Source: an uncultured Lachnospiraceae bacterium (lineage in GTDB: Bacteria > Bacillota > Clostridia > Lachnospirales > Lachnospiraceae). From it: a stretch of DNA of 64,000 nt. The notes beneath the pieces were generated by a model. It searched no databases and had not been told where the DNA came from. It saw only the letters and a list, made by a program, of their open reading frames with translations. Numbering within the stretch: the first letter of the stretch is position 1; every line of letters begins with the position of its first letter. Location of the stretch: contig CAJUMC010000012.1 of the NCBI GenBank assembly GCA_910587085.1, positions 8,110 to 72,109 on the forward strand, in the 5' to 3' direction. Shown piece by piece: positions 26,318 through 35,319 of the stretch. Position numbers and translations under genes: made by a program.

Positions 26318-27184
26318 CTAATGTCCATGATGATAACCGCCGTGTCCCCCGCAGACCCCGCAGCCATCGTTCCCCGTGCTATTCTCCGGCGAATCAGGCG
26401 TGTCGTCAGTCTCCTCCCCGCCGCTCTCGACCGGAGGCTCATCCGGATACCCGTTCCCGCCAGTCCCGCCGTGCTCCCGGCTGTCTCTGCACTCCTTTGC
26501 GAGCCGCTTCAGCTCGCGGACGCTCTGTCCCTTGCACTCCTCAAAATCGGCGTCCGGCTCCACTTCGAGCAGCTCCCGGATAGCAAGATATTTTGCCGGG
26601 CTGATCTGATTTTCATCGGCGCAGTGCTTTATCTCGTCCGTAACCGCATAGACGTCTGCCGCAATATTACGCCGGCATCTGCTCTCGGCAGATTCGACCG
26701 CCTCTCGCAGTCCGCTCAGCATGTTTTGCTCCCGGCCCTGTTCCTCCGCCTGCACCGTGATGCAAAGCAGGCTGTCCTTCGTAAAATATCCTTCCGCGGC
26801 CATGGCATCCAGCAGCCGTTCCACCGCTTTGCCGTAGTCCTTTTTTAACAGATCCGCTGCATCCAGGATATCCTCTCCGGCCTCATTGCGGGCGCCGGCA
26901 TGGATTACCCGGCCCAGCCGGTTGACGGTGAGCTCAACGGACGGATTAATATCCAGATCAATATAAGCGGCCGGAGCAAAATAAAGCCGCCAGGAAACAA
27001 CGCCGCAGACCAGGAGCACTGCGAGGCAGGAAAATGCGGCCGCAAAGCCCCGTACCCCGGTTCTGCCGCTGCGGGAGCGCTTACCGCCCTCTCTTATTCT
27101 GGCCCGCAGATAGCCGGCGGTTTTTTTCTTCAGCTCCTCATCGGCACGGATTCTGTCAAATACTCCGAATGCCTCTCTGTTCAA
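26318..27184 (-). CDS. RsgI-like transmembrane anti-sigma factor with Cys/His tail
   Basis: A 288-residue single-pass membrane protein. Residues 1-~43 are cytoplasmic and basic, where the sigma factor should bind. Residues ~46-70 form a membrane segment (GFAAAFSCLAVLLVCGVVSW). The outside part starts with the RsgI middle domain AYIDLDINPSVELTVNRLGR; its Asn-Pro bond is the reported self-cleavage site of RsgI proteins. A helical region (~100-235) follows, then a Gly/Pro/Asp/Glu linker and the end CGVCGGHGGYHHGH, a likely metal ligand cluster. The ATG overlaps the end of the sigma gene by 4 bases (translational coupling). It probably holds the sigma factor until an outside signal arrives; the signal is unknown. 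Confidence 0.8.
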   Translation of the reverse strand: MNREAFGVFDRIRADEELKKKTAGYLRARIREGGKRSRSGRTGVRGFAAAFSCLAVLLVCGVVSWRLYFAPAAYIDLDINPSVELTVNRLGRVIHAGARNEAGEDILDAADLLKKDYGKAVERLLDAMAAEGYFTKDSLLCITVQAEEQGREQNMLSGLREAVESAESRCRRNIAADVYAVTDEIKHCADENQISPAKYLAIRELLEVEPDADFEECKGQSVRELKRLAKECRDSREHGGTGGNGYPDEPPVESGGEETDDTPDSPENSTGNDGCGVCGGHGGYHHGH

Positions 27185-27660
27185 TCAAAATCACCTCCCA
27201 GCAGCTGCTTCAGCGCCTTTTTTGCGCGATTAAGCCAAGTGTAAATCGTATTTTCCTTTTTATGGAGAATGCCGGCAATCTCGACGGCAGAATATCCTTC
27301 ATAATAAAACAGATAGAGAACATCTCTGTATTTTGGCGCCATGCCCAAAATGCAGTTCAGCAGCTCCCCCTCCTCTTTCTGTATGAAAAACGGCTCAACC
27401 TCCATGTCTTCGATGGAGCTTACCCTTCTGCGAAATGGGCTCCGCAGCATATCCCTGCACACATTGACCGCAACCCGAATAAGCCATGCCTTTTCATGGG
27501 CATGGCTCTCGAAGGTCTTGTCGTGGAGAATGTATTTCAGAAATACTTCCTGAAATGCATCCTCCACATCCTCATATTTTTTTAAATGGATAAAGCATAT
27601 CCGGCGAACCGTATCCGCATAAAGGCTGACCGCCCGTTCTGCTTCCGCTTCACTTCTCAT
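27181..27660 (-). CDS. ECF RNA polymerase sigma factor
   Basis: A 159-residue sigma-70 family factor with only regions 2 and 4. Region 2: DVEDAFQEVFLKYILH and KAWLIRVAVNVCRDMLRS. Region 4: YRDVLYLFYYEGYSAVEIAG and NTIYTWLNRAKKALKQLL (helix-turn-helix for the -35 element). It directs polymerase to its own promoters when released by the anti-sigma factor encoded by the overlapping next gene. The upstream neighbour on the same strand encodes the secreted Cys/His protein. The ribosome binding site is weak, so expression may depend on coupling. Confidence 0.92.
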   Translation of the reverse strand: MRSEAEAERAVSLYADTVRRICFIHLKKYEDVEDAFQEVFLKYILHDKTFESHAHEKAWLIRVAVNVCRDMLRSPFRRRVSSIEDMEVEPFFIQKEEGELLNCILGMAPKYRDVLYLFYYEGYSAVEIAGILHKKENTIYTWLNRAKKALKQLLGGDFD

Positions 27661-27734
27661 AACCGTACCCGTGCGCCCCGCAGGCCGGCGGCGCGAAGCG
27701 CTGTTTCACAGGATTTCCGGCCGGCCTGCGCCCG

Positions 27735-28175
27735 TCAATGATGGCATCTTCCCCTGCCGCGTCTGACATTGATTGTACCGTAGCCGTCGCAGCAGCCGTT
27801 CGGCAGACAGGTATATCCGTTGTGCTCATGCTCTTCCGTCAGCCAGCAGCCGGCCACGTCGCAGACTTCGTGATAATCATGACCGTCCCCGATATAATGC
27901 CCGCAGTAATACGTTTCGTCATGCTGGTGTACCCCTACGATATGACAGTCCTCCACCTCGCAAAGCTCATAGCTGTACGAGTGTCCGCAATAATAGGTTC
28001 CGTCATGCTGATGCACTCCCGCGTTATAGCAGCCCGCAACGTCGCACTGGTCATACCGGTACGAGGAGGTTCTTACCCCGCGGCAGCCGCCGTGTCCGTG
28101 CGCCTCCGCCGAAATTGCTGCCTGTCCTACAACGAGCACCGCTGCAAGTGCAAGTCCCATAACTGCTTTTTTCAT
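27735..28175 (-). CDS. Secreted Cys/His-repeat protein
   Basis: A 146-residue protein with a signal peptide (MKKAVMGLALAAVLVVG, cleavage probably near residue 23-25). The mature part has three copies of a ~23-residue unit: C-[DE]-V-x2-C-x3-G-V-H-x-H-D-x-T-Y-Y-C-G-H at ~44-65 and ~72-93, and a weaker copy at ~105-125. There are 13 cysteines and many histidines, ending in CHH, which suggests metal binding or disulfides. It is first in an operon with an ECF sigma factor and an anti-sigma factor whose own tail is Cys/His-rich. The ATG has AAAGGAG 7 bases upstream. A perfect 9-bp hairpin (28196-28219) sits just before the ribosome binding site. Function unknown; metal sensing or buffering is an inference. 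Confidence 0.75.
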   Translation of the reverse strand: MKKAVMGLALAAVLVVGQAAISAEAHGHGGCRGVRTSSYRYDQCDVAGCYNAGVHQHDGTYYCGHSYSYELCEVEDCHIVGVHQHDETYYCGHYIGDGHDYHEVCDVAGCWLTEEHEHNGYTCLPNGCCDGYGTINVRRGRGRCHH

Positions 28176-28430
28176 TTCCTTACTCCTTTCTTTATATGCC
28201 GCAGCTCTTCCTGCGGCATCTCCTTCCTTAAAAAACAGGCACTGCCTGCTCCTTAAGGCTCTTCCCTGCGCCGCCGCACATCCGGCAGCCCCGTCCGCGG
28301 GGCCGCCGTTTTTAACGGCTTCACTAATAATACGATCCGGCACCGGAAATCCTTTCACGCTTTTGAAAATTTTTCTTTCTTTTTTCTATGCGTATCTGCC
28401 GGCACGTCCGGCAGACATTCTGCTTATATT

Positions 28431-29366
28431 CTACAGCATGCGCCGGTAAACCGCAAGCTCCTTCTGATTCCCGTACACATAATGTCCCGGTTCGATCTCC
28501 GACCACACCGGCCGGTCATGCGAATAGTCATGGCAGGCAGGATCATACGGCAGCACCCGCTTTCCGCACGCCCGCACCGGATCAGGAACCGGAACGGCGG
28601 AGAGCAGTGCTCTGGTATAGGGGTGCAGCGGACACGCAAACAGTCTTGCGGTCTTGGCCAGCTCGACCAGCCTTCCCCTGCGTATCACGGCAATCCGGTC
28701 GGAAATCGCCCGCATTACCGACAGATCATGTGCGATAAACAGACAGGTCAGGCCGTCCCTCCTCTGCAGGGAAGTGAGCAGATTCAGCACCTGTGCCCGG
28801 ACCGAAACATCCAGTGCGGAAACCGCCTCGTCCGCAATGATAAGGGAGGGCTTCATAATCAGACTGCGCGCAATGCCGATCCGCTGCCGCTGCCCTCCGG
28901 AAAATTCATGCGGAAACCGATCTGCAAATTCCGGGCGCAGCCCGACATCCCGCATTGCCTTTTCCACCAGCCGCCGACGTTCAGCCTCCGGCAGATTCCT
29001 GCATACATTCCTCAGCCCCTCCGAAATAATATAGTCAACCTTCGCCCGCTCATTCAGCGACGCCATCGGATCCTGAAAAATCATCTGAATTTTCCGGATC
29101 AGCTCGCGTCTGTGTTCTCCTGTAAGTTCCCCGCTGATTTTCCGGTTTTCAAATATAATGCTTCCGGCACTTATGGGACACAGACGGACAATTGCCCGCC
29201 CGAGCGTCGTTTTTCCCGAGCCGGATTCCCCCGCCAGCCCCAGGATCTCGCCCCGGTAAATATCAAAGCTTACGTCGTCCACCGCACGAAACAGCTTTTT
29301 TCCGCTCCCGAAGCTGACCCCGACATGGCGAAGGCTCAGGCACACGTTTCCCCCCTTCTCAGCCAT
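28431..29366 (-). CDS. oppF: Oligopeptide ABC transporter ATP-binding protein F
   Basis: A 311-residue ABC ATPase: LAGESGSGKTTLGRAIV (Walker A, ~46-54), FQDPMASLNERAKV (Q-loop), FSGGQRQRIGIARSLI (signature), LIIADEAVSALDVSVRAQV (Walker B) and FIAHDLSVMRAI (H-loop). The C-terminal HPYTRALLSAVPVPDP with following cysteine region is typical of OppF/DppF. It supplies ATP for peptide import with OppD at the inner membrane face. The frame is open far upstream, but ATG 29366 overlaps the oppD stop by 8 bases and matches the family start. It is last in the oppABCDF operon. Confidence 0.93.
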   Translation of the reverse strand: MAEKGGNVCLSLRHVGVSFGSGKKLFRAVDDVSFDIYRGEILGLAGESGSGKTTLGRAIVRLCPISAGSIIFENRKISGELTGEHRRELIRKIQMIFQDPMASLNERAKVDYIISEGLRNVCRNLPEAERRRLVEKAMRDVGLRPEFADRFPHEFSGGQRQRIGIARSLIMKPSLIIADEAVSALDVSVRAQVLNLLTSLQRRDGLTCLFIAHDLSVMRAISDRIAVIRRGRLVELAKTARLFACPLHPYTRALLSAVPVPDPVRACGKRVLPYDPACHDYSHDRPVWSEIEPGHYVYGNQKELAVYRRML

Positions 29367-30648
29367 ACTGCCCCAGCCCTCCCCCAAGGCTGCGCCGGAG
29401 AGCATTCCCCGCCCCTTCTCCGAGCCGCAGACGACGTGCTGCCTCCTCCAAAACAGGGCTCTGCTGTGCCGCCTGCTCTTTCCGGAAATTTCGGAAACTT
29501 TTCCGCGGCTCCGGTGCCTCCTGTTTTTCATGCAGAGCAGGTCGATTTTCCCGATCCGGAATACGGTTCTGCAGCAGATATTTTGCTCCGGCCTCCTGCA
29601 GCCTCCGGACAGGCTCGGGCGGCAAAAGTTCCGGCGCTCTCGGATCCAGCAGCCAGGTCCGGGCTCTGTGTGTCGGCGACACCTCAAAATACGGCGGGCG
29701 CATCTGAAAATCAACCGCCAGCGCCTGCGGATTGCGCGGTGCAAAGGCGTCCCCGCGCACATCAGCAAACAGATCCGGCGGTGTCCCGGGAATGGCACAA
29801 AGAGGCTTTCCCCTCTCGCCGAACTGCGGCATGGCCGAGAGCAGCGCCCAGGTATACGGATGCCGCGGATCAAAGAATATTTCCCGGCAGCTGCCAAGCT
29901 CCACGATATCCCCCGCATACATTACCGCAACGCGATCCGCAATCTCCGCCACGACGCCGAGGTCGTGCGTAATAAATATTACAGTCAGCCCGTATTTGCT
30001 CTGAAGCCTTCGCAGAAGCTCCAGGATCTGCGCCTGAACTGTCACATCGAGCGCTGTAGTCGGCTCGTCGCAGATCAGAATCTCGGGCGTACACGCGGCA
30101 GCGATCGCGATAACGGCACGCTGGCGCATCCCGCCCGAAAACTCATGGGGATACTGCCGATAACGTCTTTCTGCGTCCGGAATTCCAACATCGTCAAGCA
30201 GCCGGATCGCCTGCCGCTTCGCCTCGGCTCCGGAAATACGGCTGTGCAGCAGCAGCGCCTCGCGAATCTGTCCGCCCACTGTCCGGAGCGGGTTCAGTGC
30301 TGTCATGGGATCCTGGAACACCATGGCAATGCGTCCTCCCCGGATTTTTACCCATTCCCTCTCCCGTGAAAACTTTGCCAGATCATATCCGTCGTAAAGG
30401 ATGCTGCCGGAATCAATCCTGCCGTTGCTCTCCAGCAGCCCGAGAAAAGTCCGGGTAAGTACGGATTTTCCCGAGCCGGACTCGCCGACAATGGCAAGCC
30501 GCTCTCCCCGGTATACATCCAGAGAAAGCCCCCGCAGCGCTGTCAGTTCCCTTCCCCTCAGCCTGAATTTCACGACGAGATCCCGCACCGAAAGCACCGG
30601 ATCGGCGTTTCCTGCCTCCTGCCCCATCACTTTTACCAACTCGGTCAT
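29359..30648 (-). CDS. oppD: Oligopeptide ABC transporter ATP-binding protein D
   Basis: A 429-residue ABC ATPase: IVGESGSGKSVLTRTFLG (Walker A), VFQDPMTALNPLRTVGGQI, FSGGMRQRAVIAIAAAC, LICDEPTTALDVTVQAQIL, FITHDLGVVAEIADRV, then HPYTWALLSAMPQF and GTPPDLFADVRGDAFAPRN of the OppD/DppD family. ATG 30648 has AAGGAGG 7 bases upstream. The family is usually ~330 residues; this one carries a ~95-residue basic, Glu/Arg-rich tail after the conserved end, which looks disordered. It sits between oppC (112 bases upstream) and oppF (overlap). Confidence 0.93.
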   Translation of the reverse strand: MTELVKVMGQEAGNADPVLSVRDLVVKFRLRGRELTALRGLSLDVYRGERLAIVGESGSGKSVLTRTFLGLLESNGRIDSGSILYDGYDLAKFSREREWVKIRGGRIAMVFQDPMTALNPLRTVGGQIREALLLHSRISGAEAKRQAIRLLDDVGIPDAERRYRQYPHEFSGGMRQRAVIAIAAACTPEILICDEPTTALDVTVQAQILELLRRLQSKYGLTVIFITHDLGVVAEIADRVAVMYAGDIVELGSCREIFFDPRHPYTWALLSAMPQFGERGKPLCAIPGTPPDLFADVRGDAFAPRNPQALAVDFQMRPPYFEVSPTHRARTWLLDPRAPELLPPEPVRRLQEAGAKYLLQNRIPDRENRPALHEKQEAPEPRKSFRNFRKEQAAQQSPVLEEAARRLRLGEGAGNALRRSLGGGLGQYG

Positions 30649-30760
30649 AATGTTTCCTCCTTCGGCCTGCTTTCTTTCCCTTCCGGTGCCCGCTGTCTCC
30701 TTCCATGCTGTCCTTTCTTTGATGCAGCCATCCTCCGCGCCATCCATGGCACGGGCGGTT

Positions 30761-31903
30761 TCAGCGGTGATTTCTCGGATCGGACGCGTCGGCGAAGGCG
30801 TTTCCCAGTGCATAAAACGCGATAGTAAGCGCAGAGACGGCGAGCGCCGGAAAAAACAGCTGATATCTCTGTGCCGGTGCGAGCACAACCGAACGCCCCT
30901 CGTTTACCAGCGTGCCGAGCGACGGTACGGATACCGGCAGCCCGAGGCCGATATAGGTCAGAAACACCTCGGAGCCGATCGCGTTCGGTATGGCAAGCGC
31001 CGTGTTCAGCATAATCACCGGAATCAGCTGAGGCAGCAGATTTCTCAGAACGATTCGGATGCCCGAGGACCCAAGGCACCGGGAGGCCATATTAAACTCC
31101 CGATCCCGGTAAATCAGAATCAGATTCCGTATGTATTTCGCCATGCCGACCCACCCCGTCAGGCTCATCACAAAAATCATGGCCGGCAGGCCCGGCCGCA
31201 GAATGTAGATCAGCAGCATCCGCAGAATGGTGTACGGAATATTATCAAATACATTATAGATCTCGGTAAACAGCTTATCCCAGCGCCGCGCACAGCCCCA
31301 GATACAGCCCAGCGCAATGCCTGCTGCAGCGGTCACGGCGGCAGTGCACAGCCCGATAAAAAGCGAAATGCGCGTACCGAACCACAGCCGGCTCCAGAGA
31401 TCCTGACCGATGCTGTTCGTGCCGAACCAGAATTCCGCGTTCGGCCGCACATTCCGGTACTGCGTCCCGGTTTCCGGATTGATGAAAATTTCCGTCGGGC
31501 TTTTCTGTCCGGGCAGCAAAGGCTGCAGAAAGGTAAACGCGATCAGAAGCATCAGAAAAATCAGAACTGCTGCCGATACCCGGTTGGAAAAGAATACGCG
31601 GAGCGTGCTTTTTAAGTAGGAATATCCGGGGCCTCCTGAGCTCCCGTCCTCCGCAAAGCTTCCGCCCGCAGGGATGAAAAGTTCGTCCGGAGCGGACGGT
31701 TCCGCCTTTCCGGCTGTCCGGCGCTGTGCTGCTCCTCTTCCAGAAACCGTGGACTCTGCCGCATCCCTCCTCTGCCGTGCAGGCTCCCGTTTCCCCGGAA
31801 GCCCGCCCTGTTTCTGCCCGGCTCCTGTTCTGCCCGGACGCCGGTCAGGCATTCTTCTCTCCAAAATTCTGTTCTGAAAATGAAGCTCCGTAAAACCGCT
31901 CAT
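30761..31903 (-). CDS. oppC: Oligopeptide ABC transporter permease C
   Basis: A 380-residue permease of the DppC/OppC type: membrane segment at ~100-125 (VSAAVLIFLMLLIAF), the extracellular FGTNSIGQDLWSRLWFGTRI, further segments, and the EAA-type loop MASRCLGSSGIRIVLRNLLP that contacts the ATPases. The first ~85 residues are a low-complexity, Arg/Gly/Glu-rich cytoplasmic extension not found in typical OppC, and part of the recurring disordered additions in this window. ATG 31903 follows GAGGGGG. With OppB it forms the membrane channel. Confidence 0.92.
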   Translation of the reverse strand: MSGFTELHFQNRILERRMPDRRPGRTGAGQKQGGLPGKREPARQRRDAAESTVSGRGAAQRRTAGKAEPSAPDELFIPAGGSFAEDGSSGGPGYSYLKSTLRVFFSNRVSAAVLIFLMLLIAFTFLQPLLPGQKSPTEIFINPETGTQYRNVRPNAEFWFGTNSIGQDLWSRLWFGTRISLFIGLCTAAVTAAAGIALGCIWGCARRWDKLFTEIYNVFDNIPYTILRMLLIYILRPGLPAMIFVMSLTGWVGMAKYIRNLILIYRDREFNMASRCLGSSGIRIVLRNLLPQLIPVIMLNTALAIPNAIGSEVFLTYIGLGLPVSVPSLGTLVNEGRSVVLAPAQRYQLFFPALAVSALTIAFYALGNAFADASDPRNHR

Positions 31904-32041
31904 ACGATGCCCCCTCTCTTTATGTCCCGCAGGCGGAACCGGAAATTCAACGCTTGAAAACTTTTGCTCACCCTGTATGATTTTCGTAAATTTTCGAAAA
32001 GTTCTATTATTTGCGGAAATCCTTGTTTTTTTGGACTTAAA

Positions 32042-32989
32042 TTATCCGGCCGGTTCGCCTGCCAGACGGATTCTCGGATCCAGCATCGCCATAAGAAGGT
32101 CTCCGAGCAGCAGGCCTGCAATACTCATGGCGGAATATAAAAGTACAAGAGCCTGCACAAGCGGATTGTCCCCGCGCCGGATGGCCGTAATCAAAAGCCC
32201 TCCCATTCCCGGTATGGAGTACAGCGACTCAATATAGAGCGACCCGGAAATCGTAAACATAATCGAGGACGGCAGGGACTGCGCCATCGGGATTATCGCG
32301 TTCCGCAGCACATGCCGGAACGATACCTGCCCGCTTGTCATCCCCTTCGCCCTGGCCAGCCGGACATAGTCCATATTCATCTGATCCGCCATATAGCGCC
32401 GCATCCACATCGCTGTTGACGCCGTGCCCCCGAGGGAGAGCGAGATCAGCGGCAGAATACAGGTTCTTATATCCCCTCTGGTATAGAGCATGCCGATGCC
32501 GAGCAGATTCGAGCCGCCGAGCTGGATCAGCAGATAGTAAACGATTCCCGGGATCGCGCTGACAAGGAGAACGAAACCGCTGCCCAGACGATCAAAAAAG
32601 CGCCCGCGGTACCGTGCCATCAGCACGCCCATCGGAATTCCTGCCAGCTTTTCAATCAGCAGGGAAGCCAGCCCGAAACGGAACGAAACCGCCGCCTTCG
32701 AGCTGATGATTTCCATGACATCAACGCCCCGCCGCAGAACAAGCGATTTTCCGAGATCGCCGCGCAGCAGCCGGCTCCAGAAGGCCCCCAGCTGCACATA
32801 CCATGGATCGCGCAGCCCGAGCTCCTTCAGCACCTGCTCCCTTACCTGCGGGCTTATGGCGTCGGTGCGCTCCCCGAAATATCCCTCCGTCGGGAGCAGA
32901 CGCAGCAGCAGGAACACCGCACTGAGCACGATTGACATTGTAACAGCCGCCCGTAGGATTCTCCCTGCACAATACTTTATCCTGTCCAT
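32042..32989 (-). CDS. oppB: Oligopeptide ABC transporter permease B
   Basis: A 315-residue DppB/OppB-type permease with about six membrane segments. The N-terminal segment (AAVTMSIVLSAVFLLLRLLP), LGLRDPWYVQLGAFWSRLL, and the EAA loop YVRLARAKGMTSGQVSFRHV followed by RNAIIPMAQSLP are characteristic. The ATG has GGGAGG 7 bases before it and lies 18 bases after oppA, so these two are tightly coupled. No unusual feature was seen. Confidence 0.95.
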   Translation of the reverse strand: MDRIKYCAGRILRAAVTMSIVLSAVFLLLRLLPTEGYFGERTDAISPQVREQVLKELGLRDPWYVQLGAFWSRLLRGDLGKSLVLRRGVDVMEIISSKAAVSFRFGLASLLIEKLAGIPMGVLMARYRGRFFDRLGSGFVLLVSAIPGIVYYLLIQLGGSNLLGIGMLYTRGDIRTCILPLISLSLGGTASTAMWMRRYMADQMNMDYVRLARAKGMTSGQVSFRHVLRNAIIPMAQSLPSSIMFTISGSLYIESLYSIPGMGGLLITAIRRGDNPLVQALVLLYSAMSIAGLLLGDLLMAMLDPRIRLAGEPAG

Positions 32990-33007
32990 CGCTTTCCCTC
33001 CCTTTTA

Positions 33008-35035
33008 TTAGTCCATCCCGGTCTGCATGGCAGCAATGCGCTCTGCCCGCTCCTCCTCCCAGATTTTGTACAGTCGCGTATATTCCTCCGCGGAAAACGG
33101 CTCCTCATAAACATACTGGTATTTATAGCGGCTCGAAGATGCGCCGAAAGGTGCATACTGCGATTCGAACGGGTTCAGGTTCGATGCGATATAGGTTGTG
33201 GCGCTGAGCGTCCCGAGCGGGACGGCAAAGGCGTGCTTTAGCAGCCAGGCCTCCGCCTCCGCCAGCGCCGCGTATCTTTCTGCGGCGCCCGTTATGCCTG
33301 CGGCCTTCTGCACCATTTCATCGTACACGGAATCCTTCCAGAAGCCCCCGTCCGCGCCGGGGATTCCGCCCTCTTCCTCAGAAACGCGGATCGCCATCCC
33401 GTCAGCCATATATATGCAGCTGTAATTTTGTCCGATAACAAAAGGTTCGGTGTAGGTGATGGGATCGGCAAAATCCGGCCCCCAGGAGGCCAGCATAAAA
33501 GCGTAGTTTCCGGCGCGCCTCGTCCGGTTCAGGTAATTCGCGTCGGGATAGCCCTCGATCACGATATCAATATAATCCGTTCCGAGCACCCGCTCCAGCT
33601 GCTGTTCGACCACCTGCGCCATATTGGTCTGGACGGCGGAACCGGTATTGTAGGGCATGTAAACCTGAACCGGGAAATTGACACCGAGCGCGGAAAGCTC
33701 TCTGACAGCCGCCGCTTTGTATCCGAGCGCCGCCGCCTCATCATGCGGATCGTTTTGCGTGAATGCGGCAAGAGCACCGGTTTCGGTGTAGTCCATGCCG
33801 CCGGCAGCGGCAAAATTTTTCGGCGTGATGGTCCGAAGGATAAAATTTTTCGGGTGGTAAGGATCATAGACCTGCACCGCCGCCGTGCGGTCAAGCGCGC
33901 AATAGATGGATTTTCGGAAATTTTCGCTGTTTACTGCCAGCTGCCAGGCCGGAACATTGTATTTTTCCGGAAAAGCCGGCCGAAAATTAAACAGGAAAAA
34001 ATAGCTGTTTGCCGTATTTCTGGACGGGCGCAGCATGTTCCGCCGCTGTGCATCCTCCATCCAGGCATCCAGCTGACCGGCCGGAACTACAGCGGTCGTA
34101 ACCTCCCCTCGAAGAAAAAGCTCCCCCGCCAGTGTGCCCGCTTCGGCGTTGTATCTCCGCTCGATGCGCTCGATGTGAATGTTTTTCCTGTCCCAGTAGG
34201 CTGTATTGGCATAATCGATCCGCCGGGATTCCGGCTCGTAATCCCCGCATAAAAAGGCGCCGCAGTAGAGGATCGAGCGGTTGTCCAGACCGAAGCCCGC
34301 CCCTAGTTCCTCAAGATATTCCGCACTGGTCGGATATCCCCAATTGTACTGGAGCAGCGACAGAAAATAAGGGAGCGGTTTCTCCAGCGTAAACTCCAGC
34401 TCGTATTCCCCGGCCGCCCGGATGCCGACCGTCCCGAAATCCGCCGGCTTCCCCTCCGCAAGCGCGCTGTAATACTCTCTCGCTCCCCGGAACACAAAGA
34501 GCAGATCGGCGGTCTGCGCAGCATTTGCCGGATCCAGTATGTATCTGGCGGTAGTCACCCAGTCCTCCGCCCTAACCTCCTCACCGTAAAAGCTTCCATC
34601 CCAGCGCTGCCACGCGACTCCCTCCCGTATCCGGAAGCTCCATACAAGACCATCCTCCGATGTTGTCCAGGACTTTGCAAGGCACGGGCGGCACAGCCCG
34701 TAGTTGTCATATTCCACCAGATTGTCGAGATAATTCGCCCACGCTGATGCGGAATCCGGCAGCAGGTAGTTCCAGCTGGAAAGCTCCTCGGAATAGACCG
34801 TTTTGACGACCTGTTCCCCGGCAAGCCTTCTGCCGCCGACAAATTCCGCGCCGGCTTCCCCTTTCCGGACAGAACCGGCCGTTCCCTCCCCGGCTGTCCC
34901 GGTACGGTCCGCTCCTCCGTCCCGCGCGCGGAACACGCCGCCCGCACAGCCGGAAAACACAAGAACAGCGGACAGCAGAAAACTAAGAACCATCCGGCTC
35001 CCTGCCCCCTTGCTCATGCCTTTTTCTTTTTTCAT
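33008..35035 (-). CDS. oppA: Oligopeptide ABC transporter substrate-binding lipoprotein
   Basis: A ~675-residue family-5 extracellular solute-binding protein. The signal peptide is MKKEKGMSKGAGSRMVLS, hydrophobic core FLLSAVLVFS, lipobox FSGC, so it should be lipid-anchored outside the membrane. Further motifs: ELSSWNYLLPDSASAWANYL, WTTSEDGLVWSFRIREGVAW (classic family motif) and YFLFNFRPAF. It captures peptides or other oligomers for OppBC; the ligand cannot be read. The frame continues to an ATG at 35224, but that lies inside a terminator-like hairpin and would place 63 residues before a signal peptide. ATG 35035 is chosen, with GGAGG very close upstream; ATG 35017 is the alternative. Confidence 0.88.
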   Translation of the reverse strand: MKKEKGMSKGAGSRMVLSFLLSAVLVFSGCAGGVFRARDGGADRTGTAGEGTAGSVRKGEAGAEFVGGRRLAGEQVVKTVYSEELSSWNYLLPDSASAWANYLDNLVEYDNYGLCRPCLAKSWTTSEDGLVWSFRIREGVAWQRWDGSFYGEEVRAEDWVTTARYILDPANAAQTADLLFVFRGAREYYSALAEGKPADFGTVGIRAAGEYELEFTLEKPLPYFLSLLQYNWGYPTSAEYLEELGAGFGLDNRSILYCGAFLCGDYEPESRRIDYANTAYWDRKNIHIERIERRYNAEAGTLAGELFLRGEVTTAVVPAGQLDAWMEDAQRRNMLRPSRNTANSYFFLFNFRPAFPEKYNVPAWQLAVNSENFRKSIYCALDRTAAVQVYDPYHPKNFILRTITPKNFAAAGGMDYTETGALAAFTQNDPHDEAAALGYKAAAVRELSALGVNFPVQVYMPYNTGSAVQTNMAQVVEQQLERVLGTDYIDIVIEGYPDANYLNRTRRAGNYAFMLASWGPDFADPITYTEPFVIGQNYSCIYMADGMAIRVSEEEGGIPGADGGFWKDSVYDEMVQKAAGITGAAERYAALAEAEAWLLKHAFAVPLGTLSATTYIASNLNPFESQYAPFGASSSRYKYQYVYEEPFSAEEYTRLYKIWEEERAERIAAMQTGMD

Positions 35036-35202
35036 TCCCTCCGCGGGCCGGTCATAAGTATCTTTCTTCGTTCCCTTTTTGGTTCCGCTGCCGGTTTTCT
35101 TCACGCTTCGCCTCCATTCTGCAAATCCGGACATTTCTGCAGGGATTCTGCCTTTGTCAAATTTCATGTTTCTGCCGGCTTCTGCGCCTGTCCGGAAAAC
35201 GC

Positions 35203-35245
35203 AAAAAAGCGGAGGAGTTTGCATTAATATCCGCCGACTCCTCCG
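35203..35245 (-). terminator. Terminator-like hairpin in the opp leader (possible attenuator)
   Basis: CGGAGGAGT (35210-35218) pairs with ACTCCTCCG (35237-35245). On the minus strand it is followed by C-TTTTTT. It begins about 8 bases after the predicted start site of the opp promoter, so the transcript would end early unless read through. It could also be a displaced terminator of the mcp gene. Confidence 0.7.
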
Positions 35246-35258
35246 ACTGTTTTTACAA

Positions 35259-35287
35259 AATATACCATATTTACTTCAAGCTGTCAA
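35259..35287 (-). promoter_or_regulatory. Promoter of the oppABCDF operon
   Basis: Minus strand -35 TTGACA (35282-35287), 17 bases, -10 TATATT (35259-35264). It lies between the mcp stop codon and oppA, and the hairpin at 35203-35245 follows at once. Confidence 0.8.
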
Positions 35288-35319
35288 TCCCTGTCTCCGG
35301 CGGCAAATAAGAAAAACCG

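Noticed and set aside
28288..28310. GC-rich hairpin followed by TTTTT on the plus strand
   Set aside because: No plus-strand gene ends here; on the minus strand there is no T-run after it, so it was not called a terminator.
29367..29918. N-terminal extension of OppF
   Set aside because: It is out-of-frame translation of the oppD 3' end; the conserved start is at 29366.
35036..35224. Longer OppA starting at ATG 35224
   Set aside because: It would start within a terminator hairpin and put 63 residues before a lipoprotein signal peptide.
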